Assembly: GCF_002159945.1 (NCBI RefSeq)
Contig: NZ_NFJQ01000003.1
Span: 1 to 64,000, forward strand
DNA from: Cloacibacillus sp. An23
GTDB taxonomy: Bacteria; Synergistota; Synergistia; Synergistales; Synergistaceae
DNA: 64,000 nucleotides
Direction of reading: 5' to 3'
The position numbers and the translations under genes are program-made. The notes below the pieces were generated by a model that was given only the letters and a program-made list of their open reading frames with translations, ran no database searches and was not told the origin of the DNA. Shown piece by piece: positions 1 through 7,589 of this stretch. Within the stretch, counting starts at the first letter, position 1. Each line of letters starts with the position of its first letter.

Positions 1-129
1 GAGCTTGCCGCGCGCGCGAGGAAAATGTCCGGCCCGACAGACCCCGTAGCGACGACCGACAGAATAATCGGCGTCGTCGAATGGCGCGACGGCACCGTCA
101 TCGATGTCGTGAGACAGCTCAAAAAGTAA
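1..129 (+). CDS. citF: Citrate lyase alpha subunit, C-terminal end (partial)
   Basis: Only the last 42 codons are in the window, ending with TAA. The frame ends with a segment of the form TDRIIGVVEWRDGTVIDVVR, which matches the conserved C-terminus of citrate lyase alpha subunits (the citrate CoA-transferase component, working in cytoplasmic citrate cleavage to acetate and oxaloacetate). The assignment rests on recognition of this tail only; the rest of the gene, and any citDE partners, lie upstream of the window. The first insertion-sequence remnant begins within about 100 bases of its stop codon. Confidence 0.7.
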   Translation, partial: ELAARARKMSGPTDPVATTDRIIGVVEWRDGTVIDVVRQLKK

Positions 130-169
130 AAAAGTCCGAAAAAACGAGACAATCAGAACCACCGGCTAA

Positions 170-196
170 AAAAGTGAAGTGAAGTGAAGCGAGTCT
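170..196. repeat. Short tandem repeat of GTGAA units
   Basis: Three near-perfect GTGAA units followed by GTGAAGCGA lie between citF and the first insertion-sequence remnant. No function is assigned. Confidence 0.5.
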
Positions 197-215
197 CATA
201 ACCTAGACAAATTTA

Positions 216-273
216 AATAAGCCCTCCAAGTATGACAACGCTTAAAATTGAAGTAATACAAGGAGGGCTTATT
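216..273 (+). promoter_or_regulatory. Hairpin that can sequester the transposase RBS
   Basis: AATAAGCCCTCC at 216-227 is the exact reverse complement of GGAGGGCTTATT at 262-273. The 3' arm contains the Shine-Dalgarno AGGAGGG (261-267) of orfA, whose ATG is at 276. A read-through transcript from outside would fold and hide the RBS, while a transcript started inside would not. Such protection is known for several insertion sequences; its operation here is inferred. Confidence 0.6.
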
Positions 274-275
274 CT

Positions 276-839
276 ATGGGCAAAAGAAATACTGAAAAAC
301 GAATCTAGGCGATTGATCTTCACAAGCAGGGATTTTCCAGAAAACAGATTGCGGAACAGCTCGGTGTGAGCCTAGATTCAATTAAAACGTGGACGGCTAT
401 GTACCCAAACGACCAGAAAGGCCTGCTGGCGGACAGGCCCAATTCGAAGACTTACAGCCGAGAGCAGAAGTTGGATGCTGTGCAGGCACATATCCGAGAC
501 GGCAGGACGATAGCAGAAGTAACGGCGTCATACGGCATATCAGATCCATCTATCTTAAAACGATGGTGCCACGAATACCGCGAGACAGGCTGTGTATCAT
601 CTTCCCGCCGCGGACGGCCTGCCAGCAAATCACGGGCAGACGACCCCGCCAAGAGGATCCGTGAGCTTGAAATGCAGGTAGATATATTAAAAAAGTATTG
701 GAATTGCAAAGGAGGGGATAACACAGGAGAACAAATACAGAATCATATCAGAACTTACTGGCAAATATCCCGTAACGGCAATGTGCAGATACTTGTCCGT
801 GGCGCGTTCCTCATATTACTACTGGATCGGCAGCAATGA
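276..839 (+). pseudogene. IS3-family transposase orfA, broken by an early stop
   Basis: ATG at 276 with a good RBS opens a frame interrupted by TAG at 306-308 and then open to 839. The protein shows two helix-turn-helix segments (around QIAEQLGVSLDSIKTW and AEVTASYGISDPSILKRW) and a leucine-zipper-like stretch ending in ELEMQVDILKK, which is typical IS3-group OrfA. A homopolymer A6G at 689-695 lies where orfA meets orfB. The orfB frame is +1 relative to orfA here, so the last part of this frame (after about 695) is probably not native. The stop at codon 11 suggests the copy is dead. Confidence 0.75.
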
Positions 840-1059
840 CAGTAACGGCGATAAAGACGCGCCGCTGATAGAATCGATCAGAGATGGACAGAGTGTAAGT
901 CATGGCACATATGGATATAGAAGAATGACCATATGGCTCAGCCGGACATACGGAATTACAGTCAACAATAAACGAGTAAGGCGCATTATGAAAAAGGCCT
1001 GGCTTCAGTCTGCCGTTAGGAGGAGAAAGAAGAAGTTGGACTGCTATCATAAAAGTTGA
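691..1059 (+). pseudogene. IS3-family transposase orfB, N-terminal fragment
   Basis: The frame reads AKEGITQENKYRIISELTGK and then the HTH_21 region with HGTYGYRRMTIWLSR and a KRVRRIMKKAWLQS block, typical of the OrfB N-terminus. It stops after about 120 codons, at the left inverted repeat of the next element. The integrase core with the DDE triad is missing, so the gene cannot encode an active transposase. Confidence 0.8.
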
Positions 1060-1119
1060 GTCCTATAGTGCAAGGACGAAGGGTAAAATGACAACAATAA
1101 ACAATAAGGAGGACTCGGC

Positions 1120-1410
1120 ATGGCAAAAAAGTATACAGCAGAGGAGCGCTGTGAGGCGCTGAAACTGGCGGGAGAGATCGGTGCAGCATCAGCGGCGAGG
1201 AGGCTTGGTATCAACGTGGATACTATGTACAGCTGGCGGACTCGGGAGAAAGAACAGGCCGCCGTACTGGATGCCGCCATAGGAGGCCGGAGCGAAGCCG
1301 ATCTTGTCAAGGAGAATAAAGAGCTCATGGAGCAGCTGAGGCAGGCGCGGCAGGATGTGGAGATCCTCAAGGAGGCGCTTGGTTTTTTCGCCAAGAGCCG
1401 GAGGCCGTAA
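1120..1410 (+). CDS. IS3-family transposase OrfA
   Basis: A 96-residue protein with an N-terminal helix-turn-helix (EEALKLAGEIG-like helix, then SAARRLGINVDTMYSWR) and a C-terminal leucine-zipper stretch (LVKENKELMEQLRQARQDVEILKEAL), the usual IS3 OrfA layout that binds the element's ends. AGGAGG at 1107-1112 lies 7 bases before the ATG and can pair with the left terminal repeat (GAGTCCT 1058-1064 with AGGACTC 1110-1116). The sequence GGT TTT TTC at 1381-1389 lets ribosomes slip back one base into orfB, giving the OrfAB fusion transposase; slippage is inferred from the heptamer and the frame arrangement. Confidence 0.85.
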   Translation: MAKKYTAEERCEALKLAGEIGAASAARRLGINVDTMYSWRTREKEQAAVLDAAIGGRSEADLVKENKELMEQLRQARQDVEILKEALGFFAKSRRP

Positions 1411-1469
1411 CCCCAAACCGGAAACACTGCTTCATCCGGACACATCTGGGCCGGTGGCCTACGGCAGTA

Positions 1470-2306
1470 ATGTGCCGGGCGCTTGGCGTCAGCGAACAGG
1501 GATACTACCGCTCCCTCCGGCGGCCGGAAAAGGGCCGGCATGATAGGCGGCTCTTACAGCAGATATATGAGTGCCTTCGCGAGGATGAAGAGAACGGCGA
1601 CAACTACGGCGTCAGGCGTATCACCGCCTGGCTCAGGCTGCACCGAGGCTATACCGGCGGCAGCCTGAGGATATACGGCATTTGCCATGAGCACGGCCTG
1701 GTCCTACGTCCCAAACGCAGCTCCAAGGGGGTCACGAAAGCCGACAGGCAGGCTGAAAAGTCTGAAAACCTCATCAAACGCGATTTCACGGCCTCAAAAC
1801 TGAACACAAAGCTTCTGACAGACATCACAGAGATCCCGTGCCGCGGCGGAAAACTCTACCTCGCAGCGGTATTGGACTGCTTCGACGGCAGCATACAAGG
1901 CCTTCACATGGACGACAACATGAGGGCCGGGCTATGCGAACAAGCCCTGGAAAACGTCTGCCGCAGCAACGACGTGGCAGGGGCACTCATCCATTCCGAC
2001 CGTGGCAGCCAATTCACCGGCCATACATTCCGCGCAGCCCTTACGCGTCACAAACTCATCCAGAGCATGAGCGGCGTCGGCCGCTGCTATGACAACGCCA
2101 GAATGGAGAGCTTCTTCGCCACGCTGAAAAAAGAGAAACTTTATCGAATTGATACAGCCATGATGGAACGTGAAGAAGTGAAGAGCGTGGTATTCCGCTA
2201 TATCCATTACTACAACCTGCGCCGCATTTCATCCATCACCGGAGGCCTGCCCCCGCTGGTGTTCAGAGAGCGGTTTATGCGCTCGACCTGCCAGGAAGCA
2301 GCGTAG
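1470..2306 (+). CDS. IS3-family transposase OrfB (DDE integrase core)
   Basis: A 278-residue rve-type integrase. The DDE catalytic residues can be placed: D in LLTDITEIP, D in LIHSDRGSQFTG and E in YDNARMESFFATLKKEK. The N-terminal HTH_21 region contains NYGVRRITAWLR. The frame is open upstream to the slippery site at 1383-1389 and reads a continuous OrfB N-terminus there, so the functional product is probably an OrfA-OrfB fusion spanning 1120-2306. No stop or frameshift is seen in the core, so the element may still be mobile. Confidence 0.88.
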   Translation: MCRALGVSEQGYYRSLRRPEKGRHDRRLLQQIYECLREDEENGDNYGVRRITAWLRLHRGYTGGSLRIYGICHEHGLVLRPKRSSKGVTKADRQAEKSENLIKRDFTASKLNTKLLTDITEIPCRGGKLYLAAVLDCFDGSIQGLHMDDNMRAGLCEQALENVCRSNDVAGALIHSDRGSQFTGHTFRAALTRHKLIQSMSGVGRCYDNARMESFFATLKKEKLYRIDTAMMEREEVKSVVFRYIHYYNLRRISSITGGLPPLVFRERFMRSTCQEAA

Positions 2307-2348
2307 CTATGAACAACAGCAAAAATCCCTTGCATATGTGGACTCAAC

Positions 2349-3051
2349 TGTTATTGACAACTCCAAAGTCCGTTCAGGCGGCAGAGTCGTGAGCATGGCG
2401 GTGTTGGTGATATGCGGAGTCAATGAAGAGGGGCGCAGGGAAATACTTGCTGTAGAACCAATGGCGGAAGAGTCGGAAGCGTCGTACACCGAAGTATTCA
2501 GGAAGCTGAAAGAACGCGGTATTGGTACGCCCAAGCTGGTCGTCTCAGACGCGCACAGCGGGCTGGTTTCGGCGATACGCCGGGAATTTCCCGGGGCGTC
2601 GTGGCAGAGATGCAAAGTACATTTCATGAGAAACATACTGGCTCACGTGCCGCAAAAAGGCAAAGAAACGTTTGCTGCGGAACTCAAAGAAATATGGCAG
2701 GCGCCCGACGGCGGGGAAGCGAGAAAAAGGGCTGAAGAATTTATCGCAAAGTATGAGAAGAAATATCCCAACGCGATAAAGTGTCTGGAGGACGGGCTTG
2801 AAGATTCCTTGTCCTACTACGCCTTTCCACAGACAGAGGCAAAGAAAATATCGTCGACAAATATGCTGGAACGGCTGAACAGGGAGATACGTAGGAGAAC
2901 GAGAGTCGTAGGGATATTCCCGAACGAGGGTTCGTACACGAGACTCGTTACGATGCACCTGATAGAGTATTCGGAAGACTGGTCGGTAAACAGAAACGGA
3001 TATTTCGGTCCAGGTTCGATACAAGCCATGTTGACGCAAGCCGGTGTATGA
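2349..3051 (+). pseudogene. IS256-family (mutator type) transposase, 5'-truncated
   Basis: The frame encodes the C-terminal part of an IS256/mutator transposase: SGGRVVSMAVLVICGVNEEG, VSDAHSGLVSAIRREFPGAS, the CKVHFMRNIL block, and TNMLERLNREIRRRTRVVGIFP near the end. The acidic residues in the second and last blocks fit the second and third members of the family's DDE triad. The N-terminal roughly 170 residues, with the DNA-binding part, are missing because the IS3 right end abuts the frame at 2346-2348. An in-frame ATG at 2338 lies inside the IS3 end and is probably fortuitous. Confidence 0.85.
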
Positions 3052-3112
3052 ACGCGAGGCATATTTGTACTGAAAACAGATGTTTTTGCGAACATAGCTT
3101 GACACTAGGGGA

Positions 3113-3562
3113 GTGCCTCGTCCGTCGCCGATAAATATTCTTGGGCTTAACATAGTTTTTGAGTCGCGTATGCAGTATTACTATCTCGGTCTTGTGTTCG
3201 TTGCCGTCGTCGCGGCTTTTTTCTACCGCATTACGACGTTAAGGCTGGGCGATAATCTGATCGGCGTGCGCGGGAACGAAGAGCTTGCGGAATCGCTTGG
3301 CATTGACACTATGAAAAACAAGGTTTTTGCATTCACTGTCGGCGGCATGCTTGCTGGATTTGCCGGTTCTTTCTATGCGCACTACATTTTGTTTATAAGC
3401 CCGGTTACTTTTACTATCACAGAGTCTATCAACATTCTGGTTATGGTAATTTTTGGCGGAATGAGCACGATGCTCGGGCCGATTCTTGGTGCGATGGCTC
3501 TGACTGTGTTGCCGGAATTTTTGCGGACGGCAGGAGCGTTGAGGCACGTTATAGCGGATTAA
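3113..3562 (+). pseudogene. LivM-type branched-chain amino acid ABC permease, fragment
   Basis: About 150 residues of a LivM-like inner-membrane permease: three to four hydrophobic helices, and the family motifs GDNLIGVRGNEELAESLGI and MVIFGGMSTMLGPILGA. Both ends are missing. The N-terminal half is replaced by the IS256 fragment, and the C-terminal last helix (normally after LPEFLR) is replaced by a short unrelated tail followed by a dispersed repeat. No LivH, LivF, LivG or binding protein is nearby. It is very likely a dead remnant of a high-affinity amino acid transporter. Confidence 0.8.
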
Positions 3563-3594
3563 CTAAAACAGCAAACATTTATGTATGTCATTTC
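3563..3594 (+). repeat. Dispersed repeat, copy 1
   Basis: CTAAAACAGCAAACATTTATGT followed by ATGTCATTTC is nearly identical, in opposite orientation, to 20005-20031. The copies differ by one substitution in the core and an extra ATGT here, and similarity continues weakly into CAATC beyond. Both copies lie just after the end of a coding frame. This looks like a short interspersed repeat of the genome. Confidence 0.6.
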
Positions 3595-3810
3595 GGCAAT
3601 CTTTTGGCTGGAGTCTCCATCCATAACACCGCAGCTGGATAGAACGGAATAGACGTGAAAGGCTGTTGAGTACTGAATGGAGGCTCCGCCTCACTGCGGG
3701 GCGATGTGCTTAAAAGAAGTGAATCGGGGATGTCTGTGAAGGGGCAGCTTGGAGAACTGGCGCAGAAATAAACGGCTTCCAATAAAAATTTGACAGATTT
3801 TTTCTAGCAT

Positions 3811-3851
3811 AAGAAGCGGGGCGTTTTCACTAAGAAAACGCCCCGCTTCTT
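3811..3851 (-). terminator. Strong hairpin downstream of the ATP-grasp pair
   Basis: An 18-bp perfect stem, 3811-3828 with 3834-3851, and a 5-base loop. It lies 20 bases past the stop of the minus-strand gene ending at 3872. No clean T-run follows on the minus strand, so it may act as an RNA-stabilising or weak terminator structure. Confidence 0.6.
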
Positions 3852-3871
3852 ACTGTCTTATCCTATTTAGC

Positions 3872-5623
3872 CTATTTCACGTTTGCGCTTTTCTCCACTA
3901 TAACCCCTCTGTTCTTCTCGCCGTCCATGTAGGCGGCGAAGTCGCCTTTGTAGACTCTTATGGTGTCGTTGCCCCAGGGGGTCCAGGGAGTGCGTTCGAA
4001 CCATTTTAGGTTGAAGATGTTGCGGTCTTCGCCGGCGAAGACGGGCATGTAGAGTACGCCGTCCACCTCGAGGTCGGAGAAGAAGTGCGTGCCGTAGGAG
4101 AGTTCGGGCATGTAGCCGAGGCGCGGGATGCCGAGTTCGACCATGCCGCGGCAGTTGGTGAGCTCGCTGTACTGCACCGGGACGCCGAGTTCGGGGTTGC
4201 TTGAGCCGATGCGTCCGGGCGCTACGAGTATGTACGGCTCGCCGCCGGAGGCCTCGTTCAGCTCGCCTATGAGCCGCGCGGTGCCGTAGAAGTCGCGGCG
4301 CTCGAAGTAGAGGTTGTAGTCCACGTAGACGATTTTGTGTATGTCTGGGATCGCTCCGTGCGTGACCATGCGGTCGGCCTGGAGGATTATGCTTTTTTCG
4401 TCTATTTCGGGCATTCCCTCCATGTCGGAGGCGTTCGTCCAGAAGGGGCGCGACTGTATGAGGCAGAAGGAGTCTTCGGTCGGCTCGTAGGCGAATTCCA
4501 TGTCGGCGGGGACGCCCATCTGCGCCTCGAGGAATTTCAGTATTTTTTTCGCGCGGCGGTAGAATATCGGGTATTTGCGCGGGAAGTTCTCGAAGGTGAA
4601 GCATATTTTGCTCCCGGGGCCGAGCTGCGCCATGTTCTTCATTATCGAGGTGAAGGCGCCTTCGCCGTCTTCGCGGCTGAAGAGCTGCGCGTAGGCGGAG
4701 AAGTCGGGGTGGTATTTGAGTAGCTGCTGCCATTCGTCGTTTATGTCGAGCGTCGTGAGGCTGTTCGGGTGCTGCGCGTCTATGACGTGGAAGTGTTCCT
4801 GCGCGATGCCCGATATTTTTTCGGGGGAGAAGCCCTCGGGGCGCAGTATCGGGTTGGTCAGCGAGACGGTGCGCGCGTAGCCGCGTTTCGTGCTCATGGT
4901 GCCGAGGCCGAATACCATGCGAACGAGGCCGTCGTCCTGACGCACGCGCGTCGTCCAGCGGCGGAAGTTCTGCGAGTAGCCGACGCCGCCCATGGTGGGG
5001 TAGTAGTATCGTCCTCGCCAGCGTCCCGCCATGCGGATGATTATTATCCCCATGTCGTCGCCGCCGAGCTTGTGGCGCTTTCTGTAGTCTTCTGCGGCGG
5101 GGAAGAATGTGCGCGAGTATATGCGGCGCACCTCGTCCTCGACGCCGCGCGCGCGCTCCTCGAGCGTGCCGGTGTTGTTGCCTAGGAAGGTGCTGAGGTA
5201 CTTGCCCGCGAAGGAGTGCTTCACGTCGTCCTCGAGACGGCTGGAGCTCCTTATGACCACAGGGTCGTGCATGTCGGCGAGGAAGTTCCGTATATAGAGC
5301 GAAGCTTCCTCTGGCAGCGGCGTGCGCATGAAGGCGCACTCGATTTCGGACGGCTCGCCGCATTTGAGCAGGCTGTCGAGCGACGGCACGTTTTCGAGAA
5401 ATTTATGAAATATTTCTATGCTAAGGTATATCGAGCGCGGCACTTTGACTCGGTTCATGTCCGGGTCGTCGCTGCCCCGCAGCCTGCGCAGCGCGAAGAG
5501 CAGCGACCGCCCCTTGCCTCCGATCGTCCCCTTGCCGCATATCATCGGCGCGAATTCGGGATCGTCGTGGGGCTGCCACGCGAAATATTCTTCCTTTGCC
5601 TTTTCGGCAGAGGTCATCGGCAT
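3872..5623 (-). CDS. Stand-alone PEP synthase/PPDK-type ATP-grasp protein (copy 2)
   Basis: A 583-residue cytoplasmic protein built on the pyruvate phosphate dikinase/PEP synthase N-terminal nucleotide-binding fold. Visible motifs are IGGKGRSLLFA near residue 35, VVIRSSSRLEDDVKHSFAG near 120, FGLGT near 240 and FCLIQSRPF near 390. The phosphohistidine swivel domain (a TSH-type motif) and the C-terminal PEP/pyruvate TIM barrel are absent, so a full PEP synthase cycle is not possible with this protein alone. The C-terminal 200 residues contain YILVAPGRIGSSNPELGVPV, also present in the upstream paralogue. Its start overlaps the paralogue's stop by 10 bases, implying one transcript. Substrate unknown. 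Confidence 0.8.
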   Translation of the reverse strand: MPMTSAEKAKEEYFAWQPHDDPEFAPMICGKGTIGGKGRSLLFALRRLRGSDDPDMNRVKVPRSIYLSIEIFHKFLENVPSLDSLLKCGEPSEIECAFMRTPLPEEASLYIRNFLADMHDPVVIRSSSRLEDDVKHSFAGKYLSTFLGNNTGTLEERARGVEDEVRRIYSRTFFPAAEDYRKRHKLGGDDMGIIIIRMAGRWRGRYYYPTMGGVGYSQNFRRWTTRVRQDDGLVRMVFGLGTMSTKRGYARTVSLTNPILRPEGFSPEKISGIAQEHFHVIDAQHPNSLTTLDINDEWQQLLKYHPDFSAYAQLFSREDGEGAFTSIMKNMAQLGPGSKICFTFENFPRKYPIFYRRAKKILKFLEAQMGVPADMEFAYEPTEDSFCLIQSRPFWTNASDMEGMPEIDEKSIILQADRMVTHGAIPDIHKIVYVDYNLYFERRDFYGTARLIGELNEASGGEPYILVAPGRIGSSNPELGVPVQYSELTNCRGMVELGIPRLGYMPELSYGTHFFSDLEVDGVLYMPVFAGEDRNIFNLKWFERTPWTPWGNDTIRVYKGDFAAYMDGEKNRGVIVEKSANVK

Positions 5624-7395
5624 TCACCTTCCCCGTCGGTTCTGTCTATAACAATTCCCGTTTCGGTGTCTCCGTCGAGGAGCACGTCGAAAAGACCCTC
5701 GTAGTGCCTTACGGCGGGGTGGGACGTCTTTTTCCATTTATGGCTCTCGAACCATTCCCTGTTGTAAACGTTGTTCTTCGCGCCGTCGAATACCGGCAGG
5801 TAGAGTATATTGTCGCAGTCGAGGTCGAGGAAGAAGTGCGTGCCGTAGGAGAGCTCGGGGGCCATGCCCTTCTGCGGTATGCCGAGCTCTACGAGGCAGC
5901 CTGAGTTGGACAGTTCGTCGTAGCGCACCGGGACGCCGAGCATCGGGTTCGAGCTTCCCCAGCGTCCGGGGCCGACGAGGATGTAGCGCTCTCCGTCCAG
6001 CTCGTCGTTCTCCTCGCCGACGGCGCGGGCCACGTCGGAGAAGTCGGCCTTTTTGCCGTATATCTCCGGGTCTACGTAGATTATGTGTTTCACGCCCTCG
6101 AGCCTGCCGTTGGCGACCATGCGGTCTCCGCGCAGAATCGTGCGCTCGAGCGGCACGTCGGGTATCTGTACGCGCCCCTTGTCGTCGTAGACGGAGAGCG
6201 GGCGCATCTGGACGAGCGTGAAGCGGTCGTCCGAGGCCTCGTAGGCGAATTCCATGTCCACGGGGAGCTGCAGCTCCTTTTCGAAGAGCGGCAGCAGCTT
6301 CCGTATGCGCGCGAAGAGCTTCGGACAGCGGCTCGGCAGCTCCGAGAATGTGAAGACGGGGCGCGGCGCGTTCATGTTGCTGGTGTCTGTGTGTATCCAG
6401 TGGAATGAGTTGTCGTCGAACCACTGGAGGTAGGTCTGCGCCATGCGGTGCTTTTTGATGATGTCTTTCACCGTGTAGGCGACGTGTTCGGAGGCGAAGC
6501 CCTGCTTCTCGAGGTCCACGTAGTCGTAGTGTTCCTGCGAGTGCGTAACTATCTCGTGCGGCTTCGTCCCCTCCGGGCGCAGATTCGGGTTCGTCAGGTA
6601 GAAGGTGCGCGCGTAGGCCCTGTCCACCGTGCGCGTGCCGAGGCCGAAGCATATGCGCACGACGCCGTCGTCCTTCTTTATGCGCGGCGACGGGCGGCGG
6701 AAGACCTTCGAGAAGGCCGTGCCGGCAAGCTCGGGATAGAACATCTTGCCGTACTGCCGTCCCGCGATGGGCTGGATCAGCACAGCCATCCGCTCTCCGC
6801 CCCATTTGATGCCGTGCTTGCGCTTATATTCGCGCGCGGCGGGGTTGTAGGTGGAGGCGTAGACCTCTTTTATAGCGGCTTCGAGCTGGCCGCGGCGCTG
6901 CTCGCGCGAGCCGGAGTTGGACGAGAAGCATGTCGCGTACTTGCCGGCGAAGGAGAGCTTCACGTCGTCTTCGAGCGTCGAGGACGAGCGCACGCAGAGC
7001 GGAGCCTGTATCAGGTCGAGAATTTTTTCGAGAGGCTCGTCGAGCGAGTGCGGCAGCTTCGCCTCGGCGCAGGCCTTGTAGATGATGGGGCCGTCCGTGT
7101 GCGCGCGCAGGTTTTCGAGCTTTTCCCAGAAGTTGTTGATCTCCATGAACTCGTTGAAAACCGAGGTCGTTATAACGAAGGAATAGTCCGGCAGATGCAC
7201 GTCGTCCGACAGCCCGTTTTTCTCGAGGACGAAATTAGCGAAGGAAAGGCCCTTCGCCTTTCCGCCGATGCGTCCGTCGCCTATGAGCCAGCCGCGCTCC
7301 TCATAATAGGGGTAGGGGTCGAAGCTCTTGTAATACTCGCCGTAATCCATAAAAACACCCTCCTGCCTCCGGGCCTTCGCCGCGGGCCGAATCAA
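5614..7395 (-). CDS. Stand-alone PEP synthase/PPDK-type ATP-grasp protein (copy 1)
   Basis: A 593-residue paralogue of the following gene. Motifs: IGGKAKGLSFA, CVRSSSTLEDDVKLSFAGK, FGLGTRTVDRAYAR, FTLVQMRPLSVYDD and, near the C-terminus, YILVGPGRWGSSNPMLGVPV with LSYGTHFFLDL. It also lacks the swivel phosphohistidine and PEP-binding domains. The stated start is the first ATG of the conserved frame in this translation; an ATG about 15 codons in (MDYGEYYKSF, with GGAGG just upstream) is a better supported start and would give 578 residues. It is transcribed divergently from ppk1 across a 190-base gap. An ATP-dependent phosphotransfer or phosphate-sensing role is only inference. Confidence 0.8.
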   Translation of the reverse strand: MIRPAAKARRQEGVFMDYGEYYKSFDPYPYYEERGWLIGDGRIGGKAKGLSFANFVLEKNGLSDDVHLPDYSFVITTSVFNEFMEINNFWEKLENLRAHTDGPIIYKACAEAKLPHSLDEPLEKILDLIQAPLCVRSSSTLEDDVKLSFAGKYATCFSSNSGSREQRRGQLEAAIKEVYASTYNPAAREYKRKHGIKWGGERMAVLIQPIAGRQYGKMFYPELAGTAFSKVFRRPSPRIKKDDGVVRICFGLGTRTVDRAYARTFYLTNPNLRPEGTKPHEIVTHSQEHYDYVDLEKQGFASEHVAYTVKDIIKKHRMAQTYLQWFDDNSFHWIHTDTSNMNAPRPVFTFSELPSRCPKLFARIRKLLPLFEKELQLPVDMEFAYEASDDRFTLVQMRPLSVYDDKGRVQIPDVPLERTILRGDRMVANGRLEGVKHIIYVDPEIYGKKADFSDVARAVGEENDELDGERYILVGPGRWGSSNPMLGVPVRYDELSNSGCLVELGIPQKGMAPELSYGTHFFLDLDCDNILYLPVFDGAKNNVYNREWFESHKWKKTSHPAVRHYEGLFDVLLDGDTETGIVIDRTDGEGECR

Positions 7396-7589
7396 AACAT
7401 ATTTTTTTAATTATATAACTTTTTTAGGCGCTTTGGAGCGGCCTGCCGCGCATGAAGCCCGCCGGGCGCGGCGCGATTTTGTTACAAAACTGTAACAAAC
7501 GTTTATGCAAAAATTGCACAACTCCGCCCGTTAGCTGTTAGTATTTATGCGGGATATAGTAACCTGACGAACTTACGGGGGAGAACGAT
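7396..7589. promoter_or_regulatory. Divergent promoter region with GTTAC palindrome
   Basis: This 190-base gap separates the ATP-grasp pair from ppk1. GTTACA-AAAC-TGTAAC at 7481-7496 is a perfect inverted repeat. The same GTTAC-N6-GTAAC arrangement recurs at 17987-18002 in front of the PiT transporter gene. An AT-rich stretch at 7397-7430 may hold the minus-strand promoter. The regulator is unknown. Confidence 0.5.

Larger units (their letters stand above)
205..1056 (+). mobile_element. Truncated IS3-family element
   Basis: Remnant of an IS3-family (IS2/IS150-like) insertion sequence. It has an orfA with helix-turn-helix and leucine zipper, followed by the start of orfB. The left part carries a 12-bp inverted repeat (216-227 and 262-273) around the orfA ribosome-binding site. 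OrfB is cut off where the next IS3 element begins at about 1055, so the catalytic DDE region is absent. The exact left end was not resolved. Confidence 0.8.
1057..2346 (+). mobile_element. Complete IS3-family insertion sequence, about 1.29 kb
   Basis: Terminal inverted repeats are visible. GTTGAGTCC-N5-TGCAAGG at 1055-1075 matches the reverse complement of 2328-2348 at 16 of 21 positions, and the ends have the TG...CA form usual for the family. Inside are orfA and orfB with an intact DDE core and a T TTT TTC slippery site between them. No matching target-site duplication is seen. The left flank is an older IS3 remnant and the right flank an IS256 fragment, so flanking DNA has probably been deleted or rearranged. 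Confidence 0.85.

Noticed and set aside
3588-3782. 64-codon minus-strand frame after the LivM fragment
   Set aside because: No RBS or motif; it overlaps the dispersed repeat and is probably chance.
3867-5363. Long arginine- and histidine-rich frame on the minus strand over the ATP-grasp gene
   Set aside because: Composition is that of a GC-rich shadow frame. The overlapping frame has clear ATP-grasp motifs.
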